Shown piece after piece: positions 55,232-61,700 of a DNA stretch of 64,000 bases (within the stretch, counting starts at the first letter, position 1; every line of letters begins with the position of its first letter). Source of the DNA: JABSOG01 sp965277695 (GTDB lineage: Bacteria > Pseudomonadota > Gammaproteobacteria > Enterobacterales > Alteromonadaceae). A program made the translations under genes and the position numbers. The stretch spans positions 62,001 to 126,000 of the forward strand of contig CBDIDQ010000017.1 of NCBI GenBank assembly GCA_965277695.1, written 5' to 3'. The notes under the pieces are model-generated. The model saw only the letters and a list, made by a program, of their open reading frames with translations, was not told the origin of the DNA and did not search any database.

Positions 55232-57559
55232 CTACCCCTTAATCGCATTTTTAATCTCGTCCATAGTTAACTGCCCAGACTTAAACTGGTTGAGCAAGGC
55301 AATTTTGTCCGCGTCGCTTTTCACCTCAACCGTTTGTGGTGGAGGTTCTGGCGGCGGCAGCATTTGGTTGTGGACTAACTCACATAACAACTTAGTGGTG
55401 TCACATTCCAGCAACTGACGGCCTGAGAGTTTAATGCCCAGCTCGCCTTCAATGCCTTGCAATAACCTGACACCAATCAATGAGTCCATTCCCAGCGCTA
55501 TAAAAGGACTGTCTGAATCTATCGCCTCGATATCTAGGTGCAGCAGCTGAGCCAATACCCCTTTAACATAACGTTGCAACTTCTGAACAGTCGATAGTGA
55601 CGGGTCTTGATCAATCTCGCGGTAACGGGGTGCAGTCTTTAACTGGCTAACTGCTGTTTTTGCTGCTGTTTTTGCTACTGTTTTTACTGCAATGTCCAGC
55701 GCAAACGATTTACGTTCAAAGCGATAACCAGGCAAGTGCAAGCGTTGACCATTCAGTATTGGCCACACCACCTTGGCACCACCCACCCATTGCTGGGCCA
55801 GTTTGACCTGCCAGTTTGAGGTTATGTCTGAGCTTATAGCAGGGTCCATATCTGGTGTATACATGCCCTCAGGACGGACACCATCAATAACCGAGCGGGC
55901 CTGAGTTAACCAGTGTTCAACACTGTCAGCGACAAAGGCTACCCGATAAGCCAGCCCGTCACGGCCCTGTTGTAAGGTATGCGCCAAGTCCAGCAAGCGA
56001 TGATCAGGATGTAGCCTCAAGTGTTGCCATAAGGCATTAATCTGTTGGCGACAAACATCCGGGGAAGCACCAGACAATAGCAGAATTTGTGAACCCTCAG
56101 CCGCCTTTTCTACCGCATTGATAGGCTTCGGCACTTGATATTCGCCAATCAACAAATGGGCATTGTTACCACCCAAACCATAAGAGTGAATACCCGCTAG
56201 CCGGGGTTGATCGTGCTTTGGCCAGGCTTCTGGCTGGGTCAGCAAACGGCAGGGTTGCTGCTCCATATCAAGGTCATTGCTGGCCTCAGTGAAACCGTGA
56301 ATGCCATACACCTGCTCACTGCGCAAACTGTGGATCACCTTAAACAACGCGCCAAAAGCCGAGGCCGAATGCATATGGCCAAGCATCGGTTTGACCGTGC
56401 TGATCCGGCAATAACCCTCGGTTAATGCCACCCGCTGATCTTGTGCCACCGCTTGCAAAGCGCGGTTAAAGGCATTCCATTCGGCCATATCCGATACTGG
56501 CGTTCCCATCCCTTGGGCTTCGATATAACTGATCTGACGGGGATCGACCCCCTGATAACACTGTTTCACCACCGCCATATGGGCGGCGATATTAGGCGTG
56601 GCAAACGACAAACCACCCTGACCATTAAAATTGACGGCGGTATTTTTAATCACCGCATAAATGCCGTCACCATCGTGCTCGGCCTGAGCCAATGGTTTTA
56701 ACAGCACACTGGCCACCCCGTCGGCACGCAAATAACCGTCGGCAGTGGCCCCAAACGAGGCCACGGTATCACTACTGCACATCTGTCCCATCGCCGCCAG
56801 ACCAATAAAAGGTTCGGGTTGTAACATCACATTAGCAGCCCCCACCACTGCTTGGCTGATTTCGCCAAGACGCAAGGCATTAACTGCTCGGTGCAGCGCC
56901 ACCGCACCACTGGCACACAGGCTATTGACAAATTCGCTACAGCCAAGAAAATCAAACTGATAGGCGATCCGGTTAGCGATCATCGACGGTGCATTCTCCA
57001 GCCCGGCCTCAACGCCGGCCTGTTGCAGTTGCTGGGCAAATTCACTGTCTTCGACCCCGATAAATAATCCGGTTTGGCTTTGGCGCAAACTGTCTGGTGC
57101 ATAACCAGCATCTTCGAGGGTATGGTAAACCGACATCATCAACAGCCGTTGACGTGGGTCCATATATTGCGCTTGGTGATCTTCGATGGCAAAAAAGGCC
57201 GCATCAAAACCATCAATATCCTTGAGCAGTCCTGCCCATTGGGGAGCTTGATGGGCTGCCATGGCCTGATAGTCTTCGGGTAAACTGTGCCAGTCAAATC
57301 GACTGGTAGGCAAAGCTGATATCAGCGAGTGCTGGTTCTCTAGTGCCGCCCAAAAATCCTCCAGCTGATCACAGCCGGGAAATTGGCCGCTCAAGCCGAT
57401 AATGGCAATGTCTGTCGATGCTGCTGCGACTGCTGGTGCTGCTATAACCGGTTCAGCTGCTATAACCGATTCAGCTGCTTTCACTGGTGCAGCTGCTGCG
57501 GCTGTCGTTTTGCGTCGCATCAGCGCTTCGATTTTATTTAGTTGTGTTGCTCTGTCCAT
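55232..57559 (-). CDS. Non-elongating KS fused to ACP (trans-AT PKS link to the NRPS)
   Basis: A 775-residue protein. After an Ala-rich leader, residues 48-470 form a ketosynthase. The nucleophile is present (NSLCASGAVAL, Cys about 218) and so is the second His (KPMLGHMHSA, about 393), but the first His motif reads EAQGMGT (about 348) in place of EAHGTGT. Loss of that His is the mark of KS0 domains, which transfer a chain without extending it. An ACP follows (GMDSL, Ser about 691) and then a C-terminal docking segment (IALLNQFKSGQLTMDEIKNAI) that resembles the N-terminal helix of the next NRPS. There is no AT. The protein therefore probably passes the polyketide chain to C1 of the NRPS. The gene abuts the NRPS gene. 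Confidence 0.9.
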   Translation of the reverse strand: MDRATQLNKIEALMRRKTTAAAAAPVKAAESVIAAEPVIAAPAVAAASTDIAIIGLSGQFPGCDQLEDFWAALENQHSLISALPTSRFDWHSLPEDYQAMAAHQAPQWAGLLKDIDGFDAAFFAIEDHQAQYMDPRQRLLMMSVYHTLEDAGYAPDSLRQSQTGLFIGVEDSEFAQQLQQAGVEAGLENAPSMIANRIAYQFDFLGCSEFVNSLCASGAVALHRAVNALRLGEISQAVVGAANVMLQPEPFIGLAAMGQMCSSDTVASFGATADGYLRADGVASVLLKPLAQAEHDGDGIYAVIKNTAVNFNGQGGLSFATPNIAAHMAVVKQCYQGVDPRQISYIEAQGMGTPVSDMAEWNAFNRALQAVAQDQRVALTEGYCRISTVKPMLGHMHSASAFGALFKVIHSLRSEQVYGIHGFTEASNDLDMEQQPCRLLTQPEAWPKHDQPRLAGIHSYGLGGNNAHLLIGEYQVPKPINAVEKAAEGSQILLLSGASPDVCRQQINALWQHLRLHPDHRLLDLAHTLQQGRDGLAYRVAFVADSVEHWLTQARSVIDGVRPEGMYTPDMDPAISSDITSNWQVKLAQQWVGGAKVVWPILNGQRLHLPGYRFERKSFALDIAVKTVAKTAAKTAVSQLKTAPRYREIDQDPSLSTVQKLQRYVKGVLAQLLHLDIEAIDSDSPFIALGMDSLIGVRLLQGIEGELGIKLSGRQLLECDTTKLLCELVHNQMLPPPEPPPQTVEVKSDADKIALLNQFKSGQLTMDEIKNAIKG
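55651..55686 (-). repeat. 12-bp tandem repeat x 3 in the KS-ACP linker
   Basis: CTGCTGTTTTTG units encode TVAKTAAKTA in the linker between the KS post-domain motif and the ACP. Confidence 0.85.
57438..57491 (-). repeat. 18-bp tandem repeat x 3 in the KS-ACP leader
   Basis: GCTGCTATAACCGGTTCA-type units encode the Ala/Val/Pro/Glu-rich leader ahead of the KS domain (ESVIAAEPVIAA). Confidence 0.8.
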
Positions 57560-57597
57560 TATTATTAAACTCTTCTTTGTCGACGGTGCGGATCGGG

Positions 57598-58731
57598 CTA
57601 ACGATAGACGTTCACCAGCTGTTGCAAATAAGGTAATGAGGATTTCACCGCGCTATAGTCGACGCCAAAATCCAGCAGACAAACAATATCGTCAACCCCA
57701 ACCGCAATCGCCTGATCAACAATGGCCTTACCATCTGCCACGCTGCCAAACAGCGCCGCCGTTTTCACATAACGCTGGTAGGCATAATCGAGGATCTTGT
57801 CTTGCTCAGCCTGATTAACCTGCTCGGTGCCTTTATCTTTACCCAAACCGGCTTTAACATGGGCCTTGATAGTCGAATTGATATATTGCTTAAACGGTTT
57901 TTCGATCCGTTGTTCGACCACCGCCATATCCTGATCGATATGAGTATGCATCATTAAGGAGACGATACCGGCAGCCGGATCCAATCCGGCGCTGCGTCGA
58001 CCCTCGCGATAAAGTGCTATTTTTTTGCCCATGGCGGCTAAATCATTGCCATAAAGCATGGTGAAAATATTGTAGCCCTGGGCACCCGCGTAAGAAAAAG
58101 CACCATCGTTTTGCGCCACCAATAACCACACATTCAGTTCTTTTTGAATCGGTCTTGGATGAACCTGGACTGGCGTCGGTTCTCCGCCCGGTCCCGGAAA
58201 AGTTATGGTTTCGCCGCGCCAGAGTTTTTTAACTATCTCGATGCGCTCACCACAAATGGCCCGGCGATCATCATAATTCTCTGGGGCCGTGACAAAATCG
58301 GCTTTGTTCCAACCGGAACCAAAACCCAAATCGACCCGACCACCAGACAAAATATCATTCATCGCCCACCACTCCACCACTTCGGTAGGATGATGTAACG
58401 GCAAGGTCACGCCAGCGGTACGAAAACGGATCCGCTCAGTCTGAGGGATCAGATAAGCCGCTACCACCGCAGCATTGGCGTAAATGGAGCCAAATTGATT
58501 AAAATGCCGCTCTGGCAGATACACCGCAGTAAACCCAGCCCGATCACCAAACTGGGTGACGTCGCGCATAAAATGATATTTGTCACTATCACTGTTGCCA
58601 GTGTCGACATCAGAAAAGAAAATAAAACTGAATGTCGGCTTAGCTTTGGCTGCTTGCTTGCTAGTCACCTCAGCCGTAGCCTCAGGTTTGGCTGTGCCGC
58701 TGATGCCCAATAATTGTTCTAATTGTGTCAT
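57598..58731 (-). CDS. Luciferase-like flavin monooxygenase of natural-product type
   Basis: A 377-residue TIM-barrel flavoprotein of the luciferase-like monooxygenase superfamily, in the subgroup fused to or encoded among PKS/NRPS genes (TIGR04020-like). Landmarks are FSFIFFSDVD, the core GFTAVYLPERHFNQFGSIYANAAV, RIRFRTAGVTLPLHHPTEVVEWWAMND and GRVDLGFGSGWNKADF. The first 30 residues are an Ala/Lys-rich linker with LEQLLGIS, resembling a carrier-docking tail. It needs reduced flavin from a separate reductase. Members hydroxylate or oxidise carrier-bound intermediates; which carbon is attacked cannot be read here. Its position between two PKS genes suggests action on the chain before hand-over to the NRPS. 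Confidence 0.9.
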   Translation of the reverse strand: MTQLEQLLGISGTAKPEATAEVTSKQAAKAKPTFSFIFFSDVDTGNSDSDKYHFMRDVTQFGDRAGFTAVYLPERHFNQFGSIYANAAVVAAYLIPQTERIRFRTAGVTLPLHHPTEVVEWWAMNDILSGGRVDLGFGSGWNKADFVTAPENYDDRRAICGERIEIVKKLWRGETITFPGPGGEPTPVQVHPRPIQKELNVWLLVAQNDGAFSYAGAQGYNIFTMLYGNDLAAMGKKIALYREGRRSAGLDPAAGIVSLMMHTHIDQDMAVVEQRIEKPFKQYINSTIKAHVKAGLGKDKGTEQVNQAEQDKILDYAYQRYVKTAALFGSVADGKAIVDQAIAVGVDDIVCLLDFGVDYSAVKSSLPYLQQLVNVYR

Positions 58732-58754
58732 GCTTACCTGCCTGTTTTATCTGT

Positions 58755-61700
58755 CTATTGCTCTTGGCCGAGCAAATGGGCTGAAAATGTCTTAACTGTG
58801 GGATAATCCACCAGCCAGGCTGGTGGAATACTGGTGCTCAAGCGCCGTTCAAGTCGCGTCACCAATTGCATCGCCACAATCGAATCCATGCCGTAATTTA
58901 CAAAGGGTTCTTCATTGTCCACCTCATTTAACGCCAATACCTCAGACAAGGTTTGCGCCACCACGGCGGTGATATCAATAGCGTCATTAGCTTCTTTATC
59001 AGGCTCTTTATCAGACTCTTTATCAGACTCTTTATCAGACTCTTTATCAGACTCTTTATAAGGAATGGTCTCGGCGGTTTCGCCATCAAGCAATCGATAT
59101 AACCGCTCAAGCAAGGCCGAAGGTAACTTTTCAATCGCGGCAAAGCTAATCACCGCCGCTACGGTGTCGATATTCAGCGGTTCAGCGGTTTGCCGCTGTA
59201 ATTGCTCCCAAAGCGCCAGCTGTTGCTCAAAACTCAAAGGGCTAGCGTCAGGCAATCCAGCGGTCGGGGTCAGCCACTTAGCAATAAATGTCTCCCGATC
59301 ACCCACCGCCACCAGCCCCAAAGCCTCATGACCCAGTGCCTGTCCGGCCTCAATCAAGCCCATGGCCGCACCAATGGTGATCAAATCGGTGCCTTGGGCG
59401 ACAAACTTCTGCGCCCGGTCTTCACCATTGCTTTTAGCCTGCTGTTGTCCATGCTCCTGTCTAAGATAATAATCCACCGTCCAGGGTCCCCAACAGTAGC
59501 TCATGGTAAAACCACTGCGCTGTCCGCTACCCCATAGCTGATTGCGATGATGGGCAAAGGCATTTTGAAACGCCGAGGCATAAGCATAATCCGATGAGCC
59601 TAATACCCCATATGCCGCAATCGAAGAGAAACACAGCATAAAGTCTAACGGCTCATTGGCACTTAGCTGATCCAAATAGAGGCTACCCTTGACTTTAGTT
59701 TTGATAATATCGGCAAACGACTGCCAACTTTTACTGGCGATGATGCCGTCTTTCACCTGATTGGCCAGCAAGATAATGCCGTTAAGCGATCTAACCTCAG
59801 TTTTAAGCTGCTGCCAAGTTTGGCTTAATGCCGCTTTATCACTAATGTCTACAGAATAATAAATCACCTTGCCACCGAGTGCTTCAATCGCCTCAATTTG
59901 GCTGCGCTTATTATCGTCCAGTGCACTGCGAGAGAAAATCACCAAAGTGGCCTGATAACGACTAGCCAGCTGACGGCATAACAAATCGCCCATCGGACCC
60001 AGCCCGCCGGTCAGCAGATAACAGCCACCGATTTTAAATGTGGCCGTGTCGGCCACCATACTATTAGGCGTCACTTCGACCAGTTCTTGAACATAACGTG
60101 ATGCTGGCTGTTCGGCTGACGCAGTTTTGTAACGAATTTCTCTAAATGGCAAGACCCCAGCAGCGGGTTCACTTAACAGTGGCTGGTCGCTTAACCATTC
60201 TTGCAACAGTAACTGCTGTTGCGCCGCTGTCTCCATCGACTCAAGGCCAATCAGCTTCCAACTATGACGAGAATTTTCCATCGCCGCCGAGCGTAAAAAC
60301 CCGGACAAGGCAGCACAATCCAAAGCAGGCGACTCGGCGTGACTTTGATAAATGTAATAACAAGCGATCAGCGCATCCCAGCCTTTACGCATCAGCAATT
60401 GGCTGAGGTTAAACACCGCTTGGATATCTTCATCGACAAAATCAGCTGCGCTATTTACTTCACTATTTACTTCACTATTTACTTCACTATTTCCCTGCCG
60501 GTCCACCCCAATAAACAACACCACATCTGGGATATCCGTCAGTAACTGCGGCAAATCATGCGCCTCGTTGAGGGTTTGTGCACTCAAGCTGGTCAGGTTT
60601 AACGGGGCCGCTAAATTGGCCGCTGGTGCCAGCTGTTGCAATAGCTCAACAAAGCTTTGATGCTGCTGATCATGGTGATACACCAGCAAAATACGCTTGT
60701 CGGCATAATGTTGCAGCTGTTGCAGCCAGTCGATATCAGCTGACAACGGTTGGCTTTGCAATTCAGACGCCACATATAACCACTGTTTTTCCGGCTCGCT
60801 TTCCGATTCAGTAGCGTTTAACCTCGGCAACGATTCTGAGCGATACACCAGTGAGCTCAGTTGCAAACAAACCCGCCCTCTGGCATCACTGACATCAATA
60901 GCCATTTGCAGCTGACCCTGTTGCTCTTCAAACCGTATCCATAGCCACATCAGCGAATCACAAGGGGCATAGCGTTTGAGTTGTTGCAGTTTTTCTAGCT
61001 GATATTGACCAGCGCCATTAACAGTGCCATTAACAGCGCTATTAACAGCGCTATTGGCGCTGAGTAAAAATACCTTGGCCGCCTGCAATACGCCATCGAG
61101 CATCACCGTATCATGGCGCTCATTATCGGCTACCTGGTTCGATGCAATAGACAAGGTAACCAATGCCTGATCACCAGCCATCACCATTTCGCGGATCAGC
61201 TGATGGTCCAGTTGAAATTGCCAACCCTGAGCCGACAACCGTTGATAACACTGTTTAGCGCTCAAAACACCGTCACCGCCGTCGAGCAACTGTTGACGCA
61301 ACGGCTTTAATGCCAGTTCAACCACTGCTCCAGCGGGTTTTACAGCGGCTTGATAACCCGCTCTAATCAATTGCTGCTGGGCCACAAAATCACTGGCCAA
61401 TCCAGCTATCTGTTGTTGTGGCGGCAGATCAATAACAGCTGGTGTGTCAGCCTGCGCAGCGACGCCAATCCAGTAACTTTCTCGGGCAAAAGGATAACCC
61501 GGCAAACTGACTCGTCGGGCTGCGGTGGCATCTAATAACCGGGTAAAATCAAAGCGATAACCCTGACAATATAGATCAGCTAAGGTGTCTAGCCCGGCGC
61601 AATAGCGCTCAGCACTCATATCAATGTTGTGCTCAGGCGCAACAGCAGCCATAGCAGCCGCTTTGACCTCGGGCTGTTCATCACATTGACCCTGACGACA

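Noticed and set aside
55232..57559. Acyltransferase domain after the KS
   Set aside because: The stretch between KS and ACP has only a short linker with the YRFERKSF post-KS motif; no AT GHSxG motif is present.
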